Below, piece after piece: positions 1-8,552 of a stretch of DNA of 64,000 bases. The first letter of the stretch is position 1. Each line of letters starts with the position of its first letter. The notes below the pieces were generated by a model. It was not told where the DNA came from. It saw only the letters and a program-made list of their open reading frames with translations, and did no database searches. Source of the stretch: Priestia endophytica DSM 13796 (GTDB taxonomy: Bacteria > Bacillota > Bacilli > Bacillales > Bacillaceae_H); assembly GCF_900115845.1 (NCBI RefSeq), contig NZ_FOXX01000001.1:496001-560000 (forward strand), read 5' to 3'. Position numbers and translations under genes: made by a program.

Positions 1-90
1 TAACATTTTAAGTATTATGTTGCCAAAATGTAACTCCTTCAAAACCTCTCCTTGCTTTAATAGATAAAAGAAAATGTTAACTATAAAGAT

Positions 91-130
91 AAAATAACCG
101 TAGACATAAATCTATGTCTACGGTTATTTT
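91..130. terminator. Bidirectional intrinsic terminator after the Na/Pi cotransporter gene
   Basis: A near-perfect inverted repeat (left arm 91-108, right arm 113-130, four-base loop) is flanked by A runs on one side and T runs on the other, so it can stop transcription in both directions. It lies 8 bases past the stop of the leftward Na/Pi cotransporter gene. Bases 1-90 contain no gene I can support. Confidence 0.85.
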
Positions 131-138
131 CATTCATC

Positions 139-1791
139 CTAACTATAATTACGTACTTTATCTTCTTCTTCGCCTAAAACAGCTTCAGCTATGTTCACAG
201 CATGATCACCGATTCGTTCAAAATTACTAATGATGTCTACAAAGACAATCCCTGCTGAACCTGAACATTTACGTTCATTCAAACGTAAGATATGTTTTTT
301 CCGCAATGCTCGTTCCATAAGATCAATCTTATGTTCCTTTTCTAACACTTCTCGAGCACTATTCAAGTCCTTATGTTCAAGAGCATAGACTGCTTGTTTT
401 ACTGCCCTTAAAGTAAGAGAGAACATCTCTTCTAAATCTGCTGAAGCATCATCTGTAATTCTTACTTTATTTGCTAACTGATAATCAATAAGTTCATTGA
501 TATTCTCAAAATGGTCACCAATTCGTTCAATATCACGAACAGAATCTAGGAGCATAGAATGTTCTTCACTTTCTCCTGGTGACAGCGAACTCGCTGATAG
601 CAAAACAAGATAATCCGTAATTTTCCGATCAAGATTATTAATTGCGTCTTCAATTTGAACAGCTGTATCAAAATGTTTTCTTTGCTTTGTTTTCATATAC
701 TGTCCAGTTTCTTCTACACCTGTTGTGGCAAACTGCCCCATTCGAACAACTTCTTCTTTCGCTTGTCCGAGAGCAATTGATGGCGATTGTTCAATGAAGA
801 CCGGGTCGAGATGACGAGGATTGTAGTCAATCGCTGTATCTTTTCCAGGAATTACTTTCGTTACAATATATGCTAAAACACCTACAAATGGAAGCTGAAT
901 AAGCGTATTCGTTAAATTAAAAGTACCATGTGCAAAAGCAAGCGTCATTGGTTTATTCAACGAGAAGGCTTCTTGCAGAAAGCCAACAAACTGAGTAAAG
1001 AAAGGTAAAATAATTAAGAAGATCGTTGTTCCAATAACATTGAATAACACATGTGTAAGAGCAGCTCTTCTTGCTGCAATTGAAGCACCTAAAGATGCTA
1101 ATACTGCTGTAATCGTTGTACCAATATTGTCACCAAATAATACAGGAAGTGCTGCTTTTAAATCAATTGCATTTTGTCCGTATAGTTCCTGTAAAATTCC
1201 AATTGTAGCACTCGAACTTTGCACAATAACAGTGAAAAGTGTCCCAACAACTACCCCTAAAATAGGATTATCACTCATGCTTACTGTTAACTCTTGAAAA
1301 GACTCTAAAGAACGTAGAGGCTTCATTGCCCCTCCCATTAATTCAAGACCAAAGAATAAAGCACCAAATCCAAAGAAGATTTGCCCAATATTATTAACTC
1401 GTTTTTTATTAAAGAAAAAGATGAGAACAGATCCAATTGCAAGTATTGGTAATGCATAAGCACCTACATCAATTCCAATAATGAAGGCTGTTACGGTCGT
1501 TCCAATATTTGCTCCCATTATAACGCCAATAGCTTGTCTTAAGGTCATAAAACCAGCGCTAACAAGTCCTACAGTAATAACCGTTGTACCAGAACTACTT
1601 TGTATTAATATGGTCACTAGCATCCCTGCTAGTACACCCATTATGGGGTTTGTTGTAAACTTATCGAGAATATCACGCAGCTTGTCTCCTGCCGATTTTT
1701 GTAAGCCGTCACCCATAGACTTAATACCAAATAAGAAAATCCCAAGTCCACCAATAAATTCAAATATTAATGTTTGGATATCTAATTCCAC
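139..1791 (-). CDS. yqeW: Na/Pi cotransporter family protein with C-terminal PhoU-like domain (YqeW/NptA type)
   Basis: Likely sodium-coupled phosphate carrier of the cytoplasmic membrane. The N-terminal two thirds is a duplicated membrane domain, each half carrying the family signature QSSS (residues about 64-67 and 191-194) followed by glycine-rich helices. The C-terminal third (about residues 340-540) is charged and helical, like PhoU, and may regulate transport. The start chosen is GTG at 1791, giving 550 residues: AAGGGG sits 8 bases upstream, whereas the longer frame from TTG at 1851 has no ribosome site and a non-membrane basic tail. A sigma-A promoter and PhoP-like repeats precede it. 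Transport direction and substrate are inferred from family only. Confidence 0.85.
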   Translation of the reverse strand: MELDIQTLIFEFIGGLGIFLFGIKSMGDGLQKSAGDKLRDILDKFTTNPIMGVLAGMLVTILIQSSSGTTVITVGLVSAGFMTLRQAIGVIMGANIGTTVTAFIIGIDVGAYALPILAIGSVLIFFFNKKRVNNIGQIFFGFGALFFGLELMGGAMKPLRSLESFQELTVSMSDNPILGVVVGTLFTVIVQSSSATIGILQELYGQNAIDLKAALPVLFGDNIGTTITAVLASLGASIAARRAALTHVLFNVIGTTIFLIILPFFTQFVGFLQEAFSLNKPMTLAFAHGTFNLTNTLIQLPFVGVLAYIVTKVIPGKDTAIDYNPRHLDPVFIEQSPSIALGQAKEEVVRMGQFATTGVEETGQYMKTKQRKHFDTAVQIEDAINNLDRKITDYLVLLSASSLSPGESEEHSMLLDSVRDIERIGDHFENINELIDYQLANKVRITDDASADLEEMFSLTLRAVKQAVYALEHKDLNSAREVLEKEHKIDLMERALRKKHILRLNERKCSGSAGIVFVDIISNFERIGDHAVNIAEAVLGEEEDKVRNYS

Positions 1792-1854
1792 ATCTTCAAC
1801 CCCTTCAAGCTTTTTATCTCTATTTTTTCGACATTTTTTTGAAACCCACAAATA

Positions 1855-1883
1855 GTTTTAACGTAAAAAAAATACTATGTAAA
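1855..1883 (-). promoter_or_regulatory. Predicted sigma-A promoter of yqeW
   Basis: On the minus strand the -35 TTTACA (1883-1878) is separated by 17 bases from a -10 TAAAAC (1860-1855). This is about 60 bases upstream of the preferred GTG start. Confidence 0.5.
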
Positions 1884-1893
1884 CAGAACTCAT

Positions 1894-1927
1894 TTAACAT
1901 TTACAATAACTTAACATTATGTTTACA
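1894..1927 (+). promoter_or_regulatory. PhoP-box-like direct repeats upstream of yqeW
   Basis: Three TT(A/T)ACA hexamers lie exactly 11 bases apart at 1900-1905, 1911-1916 and 1922-1927, with a fourth TTAACA directly before them at 1894-1899. Spaced repeats of this hexamer are the B. subtilis PhoP box. They sit just upstream of the -35 of a phosphate transporter gene, so phosphate-starvation control by PhoPR is a reasonable inference. The repeats read on the strand opposite to the gene. Confidence 0.45.
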
Positions 1928-2223
1928 TTGGATTATTATTTATTTTACAAATTGGTAAATAAGGTTATTAAAGCCTATTTTTTCAATGAGAAAGAAAGCT
2001 CTATTTTTTTAATTTTTGCCTCATCACGAAGAATCGTCACTATAGTCTGGTATATAATTAATTCATTGAATTACCGAATTTTACACTTATTTAAATGCTA
2101 ACAAATCGCCTATTTCCTTCCGAACCTTTAAGTCCTACTTAATATTACACATCCCCTCATGTAACGCGTAGCAACAAAAAAACTCTAAGGCTTTTGTTAT
2201 TACTGAACATTTCTACTAAATCT
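1928..2223. other. AT-rich spacer without a supported gene
   Basis: This is the gap between the promoter side of yqeW and the end of the MFS gene. Two short rightward frames (1770-1958, 1919-2101) have low-complexity Phe/Ile/Asn-rich products, no ribosome site and no family resemblance, and they overlap the promoter. I see no clear terminator; a weak A/T-rich hairpin near 2175-2200 may serve the MFS gene. Confidence 0.5.
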
Positions 2224-3414
2224 TTATTGATATGAAGGGGCATGAATTCGTGTACGCAAGCCTAACCAAACAGCAGCAATAATTGTTAACATTAACGAGT
2301 TATAAAACATTAATTCAACATCCTTCATCCAGTTTTCAAAGATGATTGGCCCAAGTGCTACCCCAATGAACCGTACCATCCCATATATCGAAACGATGAA
2401 TCCTCTCTCTTCCTCTCTTACTGATGAAGTCACAAGCATATTAATACATGGAAGCAAAAATCCTAATCCGCCAAGAGCTACTGTTAAACAAAACATTAAA
2501 AAAGGTAGTGAATGAAAAAAGACCATGATAAAAAACATGGAAATTAAAGAAGTAACACCGATTACTACTAATTTTTTCATCATCACCTTATTCTCCTTAA
2601 TTCTCTTTCCTGTCCAATAAGAAGTAATGGTCATCGCTCCTAGTGGAATGGCAAAAGATGTTCCTTTGAAAAAACCATCCATCCCATACTTTTCTTCAAT
2701 AAGAAAGGAAAGATAGTAGAGAGAGCCGAATAATAAGAAGAGACAAAGACCGCCTAAAAAAAACATTGGATACAGCCAGCGCTGTTCTCGTTTTAAAACT
2801 TTCCCAAGCTTCTTAATATAAGTTGAAAAAGAGACCGTGCTTTCCTGTTTTTCTTCTTTCACATATCTTGTAACCCCTATAAGAGGAATAATAGCCACTA
2901 GTGGAAAAAGAAAGAAAAGCGCGTACCAAGCGATAAGAGCAATTACAGCCCCAATAATAGGAGCAATTACTTTTCCGATACCATTATATACTTCCAATAT
3001 ACCTAGCACTTTTGCTCTTCTGTCACCACTGAACAAATCACCCGCTAATGCCATTGCTAAAGGCGTAGTACCTGCTGCTCCCACTCCTTGGATGATGCGC
3101 CCAACCGTAAGCAAGGAGTAGCTATATTGAGACCCTACAATTTCACTAACTCCTGCAATCAAACTTCCAAGTATCACTAATATAAGTGATAGAACAATGA
3201 GCTTTCTTCTTCCATATCGATCAGAAAGGATGCCTACAAAAGGAATAGCAAGAGCAGCAGGCAATGAAAATGCACTTAAAATAAAGCTTGTTTGCGTATC
3301 ATTTAAGTTAAGATTTTGCTGAATTTCAGGGAGGATTGGAATTAAAGAAGAATTCCCAAGAACCATTATAAAAGGAAGGAGTCCAAGCATCACAGTAATT
3401 TTTCGATCATTCAT
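2224..3414 (-). CDS. MFS transporter, drug:H+ antiporter type (YqgE-like)
   Basis: A 396-residue integral membrane protein with twelve predicted hydrophobic segments, the usual length for 12-helix major facilitator proteins. The conserved motif between helices 2 and 3 is present as GILSDRYGRRKL (around residues 61-72), and the RIIQGVGAAGTTP stretch matches the helix 4-5 region of DHA1 multidrug exporters. ATG at 3414 is preceded by AAGGA. It is a single gene divergent from yqfZ, with no linked regulator. In B. subtilis a similar gene (yqgE) lies near this block. Substrate cannot be told from the sequence. Confidence 0.8.
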   Translation of the reverse strand: MNDRKITVMLGLLPFIMVLGNSSLIPILPEIQQNLNLNDTQTSFILSAFSLPAALAIPFVGILSDRYGRRKLIVLSLILVILGSLIAGVSEIVGSQYSYSLLTVGRIIQGVGAAGTTPLAMALAGDLFSGDRRAKVLGILEVYNGIGKVIAPIIGAVIALIAWYALFFLFPLVAIIPLIGVTRYVKEEKQESTVSFSTYIKKLGKVLKREQRWLYPMFFLGGLCLFLLFGSLYYLSFLIEEKYGMDGFFKGTSFAIPLGAMTITSYWTGKRIKENKVMMKKLVVIGVTSLISMFFIMVFFHSLPFLMFCLTVALGGLGFLLPCINMLVTSSVREEERGFIVSIYGMVRFIGVALGPIIFENWMKDVELMFYNSLMLTIIAAVWLGLRTRIHAPSYQ

Positions 3415-3496
3415 TTCTTTTCCTTCTTTCTCATCATGATGATGTTTTTTCTAACATAAGTTAAAAAGAGTATGTACAAAAGGCAAGGAGGAATAT

Positions 3497-3820
3497 ATGA
3501 AAAAACTAGGCGTACTTCTTATCGTATTATTTATCGGGTATGTTGCTTATTACGATATTAGTGTAGGAACGCTGAAAGCCTCTTCTCCACAAGCTGTTGA
3601 AACAGCAGCTGTTCAAAAACCAGAAAAACAAGAGTATCAAACTGTTGTGGTCCAACAGGGAGATACTGTACTATCTATTATTAGTCAACTACAAAAGGAA
3701 GACTCCAATTTAAATATTGAGAAAATCAGCCAAGATTTTCGACGCTTAAACGATAATCTCTCACCTGAGAATATTCAAGTTGGAAAGAAGTACAAATTTC
3801 CAATTTACAGCTCCTCTTAG
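3497..3820 (+). CDS. yqfZ: Membrane-anchored LysM domain protein YqfZ
   Basis: A 107-residue protein with an N-terminal hydrophobic segment (about residues 4-20) serving as signal or anchor, a short variable linker, and one LysM domain (about residues 50-104, beginning VVVQQGDTVLSI and ending with GKKYKFP). LysM binds the glycan chains of peptidoglycan, so it probably acts at the cell or spore wall. The start ATG follows AAGGAGG at a good distance. It lies directly upstream of ispG, as yqfZ does in B. subtilis, but separated by about 200 bases, so probably transcribed on its own. Exact role unknown. Confidence 0.75.
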   Translation: MKKLGVLLIVLFIGYVAYYDISVGTLKASSPQAVETAAVQKPEKQEYQTVVVQQGDTVLSIISQLQKEDSNLNIEKISQDFRRLNDNLSPENIQVGKKYKFPIYSSS

Positions 3821-4016
3821 TATATTTCTTGTCAACTTCCCCTTTTCATTGCTAAAATATAAGAACAAAGTCACATTCCTTAGTAGTATTTCCATTCACG
3901 GAAGAAAGAAATGTATTCAACTTACTTTTACTACTAGTTATTTTTTCAATAACACGTTATTCTTATTAAGGAATAATGTTTGAAATGTGAACTTTACTAA
4001 AAGGAGATGTTAACAC

Positions 4017-5135
4017 GTGAGTGAAATCATACATCGCACGAAGACTCGCCCTGTTAAAGTCGGTCATTTGACAATCGGTGGTAGCGATGAAGTAATAATT
4101 CAAAGTATGACAACAACTAAAACCCACGATGTCGAAGCAACAGTGGCAGAGATTAAACGTTTGGAAGAGGCAGGCTGCCAAATTGTTCGTGTAGCATGTC
4201 CAGACGAACGTGCAGCAAATGCTATTAGCGAAATTAAAAAGCGTATCAACATTCCTCTTGTTGTAGACATTCACTTCGACTATAGATTAGCTCTTAAAGC
4301 CATTGAAGGTGGAGCAGATAAAATCCGAATTAACCCAGGTAACATCGGGCGTCGTGAGAAAGTAGAAGCAGTTGTAAAAGCGGCAAAAGAACGTGGAGTT
4401 CCAATTCGAATTGGCGTTAACGCTGGCTCTCTTGAAAAACGTATTTTAGATAAATACGGCTACCCTACTGCAGATGGAATGGTTGAAAGTGCACTTCATC
4501 ATATTCAAATCTTAGAAGACCTTGATTTCCATGATATTATCGTTTCTATGAAAGCGTCAGACGTTAACTTAGCAATTGAAGCATATGAAAAAGCAGCAAA
4601 AGCTTTTGACTATCCTCTACATCTAGGTATTACAGAGTCAGGTACGTTGTTTGCTGGGACGGTAAAAAGTGCTGCCGGACTTGGTGCTATTCTTTCAAAA
4701 GGGATTGGAAACACGCTTCGTATCTCACTAAGTGCTGATCCTGTTGAAGAAGTCAAAGTAGCTCGTGAGCTTCTAAAATCATTTGGTCTTGCTGCAAATG
4801 CTGCAACGTTAATTTCTTGTCCTACATGTGGACGAATCGAAATTGATCTTATCAGTATCGCAAATGAAGTTGAAGAATATATTTCCACAATTAAAGCACC
4901 AATTAAGGTTGCTGTACTTGGTTGTGCTGTAAATGGACCTGGTGAAGCTCGTGAAGCAGATATCGGGATTGCTGGTGCACGTGGTGAAGGTCTTTTATTC
5001 CGTAAAGGAAAAACAGTACGTAAAGTTCCTGAAGAAACAATGGTTGAAGAACTGAAAAAAGAAATCGACAAAATTGCTGAAGAGCATTATGCAAAAGAAA
5101 AAGCAGCAAAACAAGAAGAAGAAGCAAACGTATAA
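4017..5135 (+). CDS. ispG: 4-hydroxy-3-methylbut-2-en-1-yl diphosphate synthase IspG (GcpE)
   Basis: Seventh step of the MEP isoprenoid pathway: reductive ring opening of MEcPP to HMBPP with a [4Fe-4S] cluster, fed by flavodoxin or ferredoxin. At 372 residues it is the bacterial two-domain form: an N-terminal TIM barrel ([13 protein letters not shown] near residue 27) and a C-terminal iron-sulfur domain with cluster cysteines at C268, C271 (CPTCGR) and C303 (GCAVNGPGE). GTG start 8 bases after AAGGAGAT. ispH, the next pathway enzyme, is also in this window at about 13 kb, so both last steps are linked here. The Lys/Glu-rich tail is typical of Bacillus IspG. Confidence 0.97.
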   Translation: MSEIIHRTKTRPVKVGHLTIGGSDEVIIQSMTTTKTHDVEATVAEIKRLEEAGCQIVRVACPDERAANAISEIKKRINIPLVVDIHFDYRLALKAIEGGADKIRINPGNIGRREKVEAVVKAAKERGVPIRIGVNAGSLEKRILDKYGYPTADGMVESALHHIQILEDLDFHDIIVSMKASDVNLAIEAYEKAAKAFDYPLHLGITESGTLFAGTVKSAAGLGAILSKGIGNTLRISLSADPVEEVKVARELLKSFGLAANAATLISCPTCGRIEIDLISIANEVEEYISTIKAPIKVAVLGCAVNGPGEAREADIGIAGARGEGLLFRKGKTVRKVPEETMVEELKKEIDKIAEEHYAKEKAAKQEEEANV

Positions 5136-5163
5136 AAAAAAGCGCCAAACGGCGCTTTTTTTT
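5134..5163. terminator. Bidirectional terminator between ispG and yqfW
   Basis: GCGCC/GGCGC stem with an AAAC loop, bounded by an A run and a T run. It overlaps the stop codon of the convergent yqfW, so one hairpin serves both genes. Confidence 0.9.
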
Positions 5164-5731
5164 ATTTTCCAAACCACTTATCAATAAGTTCTTTTGCTTC
5201 ATGCCATGTTGTCACACGATGAACATTTCGAGGAACAGGCAGCCTATTATATGGTGTATCAAACAAAATAACAGGAATTCCACATTCTTCACTTATTTCA
5301 CATGCATTATCATGCTTATCTTCAAAAAAGACATCTACATCATATTTTTTAGCTGTTTCCACTTTTTCATGTGATCCAATTAAATCAATGTGATGAAAAT
5401 GTACTCCATTCTCATCAAACCACCCTTTTGTTACGTCAAGTAGCTTGTCATGTCTTGCACTTATGTAAAAAAGTTCGTAGTCCTCTTTCCATTCCGCTAA
5501 AATGTCTTTTGCATATGGAGCTAATGGAGCATTTTTATAAATGTCTCGTTCGTTCTGTTCAAACCATTGGCCAAGCTCTTCCCTGCTTACATTTACAAAC
5601 GGAACCAAATCGTATTCTTTAATATCATCAATTGTCAACGTAAGCTGAAATGCTTCGTTTAAGTACGGTATAAATGTTTCTGGTGATGTTACAGTTCCGT
5701 CAATATCAATCCCAAATCGCTTTTTCCTCAC
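5162..5731 (-). CDS. yqfW: HAD-superfamily 5'(3')-deoxyribonucleotidase-like protein YqfW
   Basis: A 189-residue protein of the NT5C (5'-nucleotidase, cytosolic type C) branch of HAD hydrolases. The nucleophile motif DIDGT has Asp9 and Asp11, motif II is the Ser in FYISARHD, and the last motif is VFFEDKHDNA. The family removes phosphate from nucleotides; the real substrate here is not established. GTG start at 5731 after AAGGAGTG. Monocistronic, convergent with ispG and divergent from yqfX, the same neighbourhood as in B. subtilis. Confidence 0.8.
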   Translation of the reverse strand: MRKKRFGIDIDGTVTSPETFIPYLNEAFQLTLTIDDIKEYDLVPFVNVSREELGQWFEQNERDIYKNAPLAPYAKDILAEWKEDYELFYISARHDKLLDVTKGWFDENGVHFHHIDLIGSHEKVETAKKYDVDVFFEDKHDNACEISEECGIPVILFDTPYNRLPVPRNVHRVTTWHEAKELIDKWFGK

Positions 5732-5984
5732 GTTTTATCACTCCTTATGTACAGTGTAGCATACAAGCTATAGTCCCAAAAATGGAAAAGTTTAATTCCT
5801 ATAATTACGAGCATTTGCTCCATACTATAAGTAATCAGCTTTATGCTGATAAGGCAAATACTTCGTTGAGATAATGAAGAATGTGTTTTGCTTATGGGAG
5901 GCTCTCCATCTCTTATAAGTTCATCCATCAAGCTTTATTACACGTTATCTTGACCATTCAAGATTACAGAAAGCGGGGATTGCA

Positions 5985-6356
5985 ATGGAGAAAGACCAAT
6001 ACCGAAAAGATTTAGATACACCGTATAAAGACCGAGAATATGAAGAACCCTTCATGGAAGAAACAGCAGCAGAATTAGGCGGAGATGTTCGTAATGAACG
6101 ATATATTGAGCAAAAACGTACTGATAGAAGTCAAGATCGTAGCAACCAAAATGGTCGTGAAGGAATTGGCTATGGGCGTTTAGGGCTTATCCTTTCTGTT
6201 CTTTCGTTTTTCTTTCTTCCAGTTATCCTTAGTATTGCAGGCATTGTGTTAGGGTTTATCGCTCGTCGTAAAGGTGCAAGGGGCGCTGGTACATGGGCCA
6301 TTGGAGTCGGAATTGTTTCCCTCCTTATCGCCATGTTTATCCTCCCATTTTTTTAA
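5985..6356 (+). CDS. yqfX: Small membrane protein YqfX
   Basis: A 123-residue protein with a highly charged N-terminal half (Asp/Glu/Arg-rich, about residues 1-55) followed by two hydrophobic segments (about residues 60-84 and 100-122) joined by a basic loop containing ARRKGARGAG, so a two-helix membrane protein with a cytoplasmic tail. Function unknown. Position between yqfW and zur matches B. subtilis yqfX. The ribosome site (AAAGCGGGGA) is modest. It ends at a shared terminator with the convergent zur operon. Confidence 0.7.
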   Translation: MEKDQYRKDLDTPYKDREYEEPFMEETAAELGGDVRNERYIEQKRTDRSQDRSNQNGREGIGYGRLGLILSVLSFFFLPVILSIAGIVLGFIARRKGARGAGTWAIGVGIVSLLIAMFILPFF

Positions 6357-6361
6357 CAAAC

Positions 6362-6393
6362 AAAAAAAGGGACAAGCTAGGCTTGTCCCTTTT
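6362..6393. terminator. Bidirectional terminator between yqfX and zur
   Basis: Perfect 13-base arms, A-rich to the left and T-rich to the right (AAGGGACAAGC / GCTTGTCCCTT, loop TAG). It lies 6 bases after the yqfX stop and 2 bases beyond the zur stop, so both transcripts end here. Confidence 0.9.
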
Positions 6394-6394
6394 C

Positions 6395-6808
6395 TTATAC
6401 CGCACATTTTTTACATTTACCATAAACTTCAAACTTATGACCTGTTACTTGAAAGCCATCTAATGAATCATCCACAATTGTCATTGGACATGCTGCAAGT
6501 TTCTCTGTTTTCCCACAGTCCAAGCAAATGAAGTGATGATGATGGTGGCCAGCAGCACACTGAAAGCGAAAGTGTTTCTCACCAGCAAGCTCTGTTACTT
6601 CTAGAATATTCAGGTCTGTAAATAGAGACAAATTACGATAAATTGTATCAAAACTCAGTCCAGGATATGCATCTTTCATATTCTCTAACACATCTTTTGC
6701 TGTTAAATACTTATCTGTTTCAGCAAACAGTGTAAGCAAATCTTCACGTTTTCCTGTATGTTTGTATCCTTCATCTTTTAAAATCCGTATTGCATCATCA
6801 ATGTTCAT
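6395..6808 (-). CDS. zur: Zinc-responsive Fur-family repressor Zur
   Basis: A 137-residue Fur-family regulator: winged helix (about residues 1-80, recognition region [13 protein letters not shown]) and a metal-binding dimerisation domain with a His cluster GHHHHHF (88-93) and structural Zn cysteine pairs C95/C98 and C132/C135. Its place as last gene of a zinc ABC-transporter operon behind a Zur box points to Zur and not Fur or PerR. The start overlaps the znuB end by 11 bases, so translation is coupled and the repressor is co-transcribed with its target: a negative feedback loop. Confidence 0.9.
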   Translation of the reverse strand: MNIDDAIRILKDEGYKHTGKREDLLTLFAETDKYLTAKDVLENMKDAYPGLSFDTIYRNLSLFTDLNILEVTELAGEKHFRFQCAAGHHHHHFICLDCGKTEKLAACPMTIVDDSLDGFQVTGHKFEVYGKCKKCAV

Positions 6809-7637
6809 GTTTTCTTCCCCACCCTTTTTTTACTAAAATAGACCCTAACAAAATAAGAATGGCAATTACAACGATGACTCCACCTGGAGCAAGGTCTAAG
6901 TAATATGAAGAAATGAGTCCACCAATTACGGAAACTTCTCCAAAAATGATTGATAGAATAATTGTTTGCTTAAACCCTGTTGCTAATCGCATACTTGCTG
7001 CAACTGGAAGCGTCATTAAAGCAGACACAAGCAGAATACCAACAATATTCATACTTGCTGCAATAACAAGAGCAACCATGACAATAAATAGAAAATGAAT
7101 AGCTTTTGCTTTTACGCCAGATGCTTTTGCATGCTCTTCATCAAATGATAAAATGAAGAGCTCTTTATAAAAGATAATAATGGCAAGCGTAACAACAATC
7201 GCAACCCCTACAATGGTCCATAAATCTGTTCGGCTTACAGCACTCACGCTTCCGAATAAATAATTCAATAAATCGCTATTAAAGCCATCTGCCAGCGAAA
7301 TGAAAATAACGCTAATTCCAATCCCGCCTGATAGAATAATCGGAATGGCAAGCTCTTGGTAGTGACGGTAAAGGCCGCGCAGTTTCTCAATAAAAAGTGA
7401 ACCTGCTACAGAAAAAATCATACCAAAGTAAAGAGGATTAAGCTGATAACCAAGCTTTTTTTCTAAAAGTAAGCTTGCTGAAATCCCCGCAAGTGTCACA
7501 TGACTAAGCGCATCGGCAATAAGTGACAATCGTCTTACAACGATAAAAGCACCAAGAAGCGGCGCTAGAAAGCCAATTAATATCCCTGTAATAAATGCAT
7601 TTTGTAAAAACTCAAACTGAAATAAATTTGCGATCAT
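6798..7637 (-). CDS. znuB: Metal (zinc) ABC transporter permease, ZnuB type
   Basis: A 279-residue permease of the ABC-3 (manganese/zinc) family with about eight hydrophobic segments. The typical [19 protein letters not shown] stretch lies near residues 33-51, the loop that contacts the ATPase. It starts on the ATGA that also ends znuC and overlaps zur downstream, so the three genes form one tightly coupled unit. Zinc specificity is inferred from Zur and the Zur box; the family also includes Mn and Fe carriers. The His-rich C-terminus (RKHEH) is in keeping with metal handling. Confidence 0.88.
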   Translation of the reverse strand: MIANLFQFEFLQNAFITGILIGFLAPLLGAFIVVRRLSLIADALSHVTLAGISASLLLEKKLGYQLNPLYFGMIFSVAGSLFIEKLRGLYRHYQELAIPIILSGGIGISVIFISLADGFNSDLLNYLFGSVSAVSRTDLWTIVGVAIVVTLAIIIFYKELFILSFDEEHAKASGVKAKAIHFLFIVMVALVIAASMNIVGILLVSALMTLPVAASMRLATGFKQTIILSIIFGEVSVIGGLISSYYLDLAPGGVIVVIAILILLGSILVKKGWGRKHEH

Positions 7638-8407
7638 ACCGGTTGTCCTCCATGTTCATGAGACAGAACGTGAACGTGATGCCCATAAAATGCGGACAGG
7701 TCCTTATCTTTTAAACTCTCAAACTCTGCTGTTTTTCCGTGAAAATGAAGATGCTTATTTAAACAAGCCACATGAGTAACTTTTTCTGTAATTGTACCAA
7801 TATCATGTGTAACAAGTAAAAGCGTGATTCCCTTTTCCTTGTTGAGATGAGAAAGTAAATCATAAAAGTTTTGAACATTCAACGCATCTACCCCAACTGT
7901 TGGTTCATCTAAAATTAATAGATTAGGATCACTTACAAGGGCACGCGCAATAAAAATCCTTTGCTGCTGTCCTCCTGAAAGCTCCCCAATGTTACGTTTC
8001 ATAAATGCTTCCATTCCAACAGCTCGTATTGCTTCTTCTACCTTCTTTTTATGCTCGCTCTTCATAAATTTAAATAAACCAATTTTTGATGTAAGTCCTG
8101 TTGAGACCACTTCAAAAACAGTTGCAGGAAAGCCTGAGTTAAAGCTGTTTGCCTTTTGAGAGACAAACCCTATTTTACTCCAGTCTTTATATTTGTTCAC
8201 ATCTGTTCCAAACAGTTTAATAGAACCTTTATAAGGTTTTTGCAATCCTAGAATACTTTTGATAAGCGTTGATTTTCCAGAACCATTTGGTCCAACCAAC
8301 CCTAAAAAAGCGCCCTGTGGCACTTTCAAGTTAATATTATCTAGCACTGTTTCTCGATCATATCGAAAGGACATATCGTTTACTTCAAGTGCATATTGTT
8401 GAGTCAA
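7634..8407 (-). CDS. znuC: Metal (zinc) ABC transporter ATP-binding protein, ZnuC type
   Basis: A 257-residue ATPase subunit: Walker A GPNGSGKST (39-47), Q-loop FVSQ (81-84), signature LSGGQ (143-147), Walker B LLILDEP (163-169) and switch His in TLLLVTHD. The C-terminus is His-rich (HHVHVLSHEHGG), often seen in zinc importers. TTG start with GGTGA 7 bases before. First gene of znuC-znuB-zur. No gene for the extracellular zinc-binding lipoprotein (ZnuA) lies beside it or anywhere in the window, so it must be supplied in trans. Confidence 0.9.
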   Translation of the reverse strand: MTQQYALEVNDMSFRYDRETVLDNINLKVPQGAFLGLVGPNGSGKSTLIKSILGLQKPYKGSIKLFGTDVNKYKDWSKIGFVSQKANSFNSGFPATVFEVVSTGLTSKIGLFKFMKSEHKKKVEEAIRAVGMEAFMKRNIGELSGGQQQRIFIARALVSDPNLLILDEPTVGVDALNVQNFYDLLSHLNKEKGITLLLVTHDIGTITEKVTHVACLNKHLHFHGKTAEFESLKDKDLSAFYGHHVHVLSHEHGGQPV

Positions 8408-8424
8408 TGTTCTTCACCATACTT

Positions 8425-8447
8425 TTTATAAGAATCATTACGATTTG
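8425..8447. promoter_or_regulatory. Zur box (operator) of the znuC-znuB-zur operon
   Basis: One half, ATTACGATTT (8437-8446), matches the B. subtilis Zur consensus exactly. The other half (8425-8435) is degenerate, about half matching. The dyad is centred on the C at 8436, just after the predicted transcription start and 18 bases before the TTG start of znuC, so a bound Zur would block early transcription. Confidence 0.75.
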
Positions 8448-8458
8448 ATTACTTATGT

Positions 8459-8487
8459 AGTATACAGGAACACATTATTTTTGTAAA
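8459..8487 (-). promoter_or_regulatory. Sigma-A promoter of the znuC operon
   Basis: Minus strand TTTACA (8487-8482), 17-base spacer, TATACT (8464-8459). The predicted start near 8452 lies right at the edge of the Zur box. Confidence 0.75.
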
Positions 8488-8500
8488 TACAAAGGTTTTT

Positions 8501-8544
8501 AAAGAAAAAAAGACGCCAGCATCTTTTTCCAAAATCGATGCGGC
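8501..8544 (-). terminator. Terminator of yqfU
   Basis: Read leftward, GCCGCATC (8544-8537) pairs with GATGC-TGGC (8523-8515), with one bulge and a 13-base loop, followed by a run of seven T. It lies just after the yqfU stop. Confidence 0.65.
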
Positions 8545-8552
8545 TGCCCTTT

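Noticed and set aside
1919-2101. 60-codon rightward frame in the yqeW/MFS gap
   Set aside because: AT-rich low-complexity product, no Shine-Dalgarno, overlaps the PhoP-like repeats.
4610-5071. 153-codon leftward open frame opposite ispG
   Set aside because: Antisense shadow. The ispG cysteine motifs prove the plus strand is coding.
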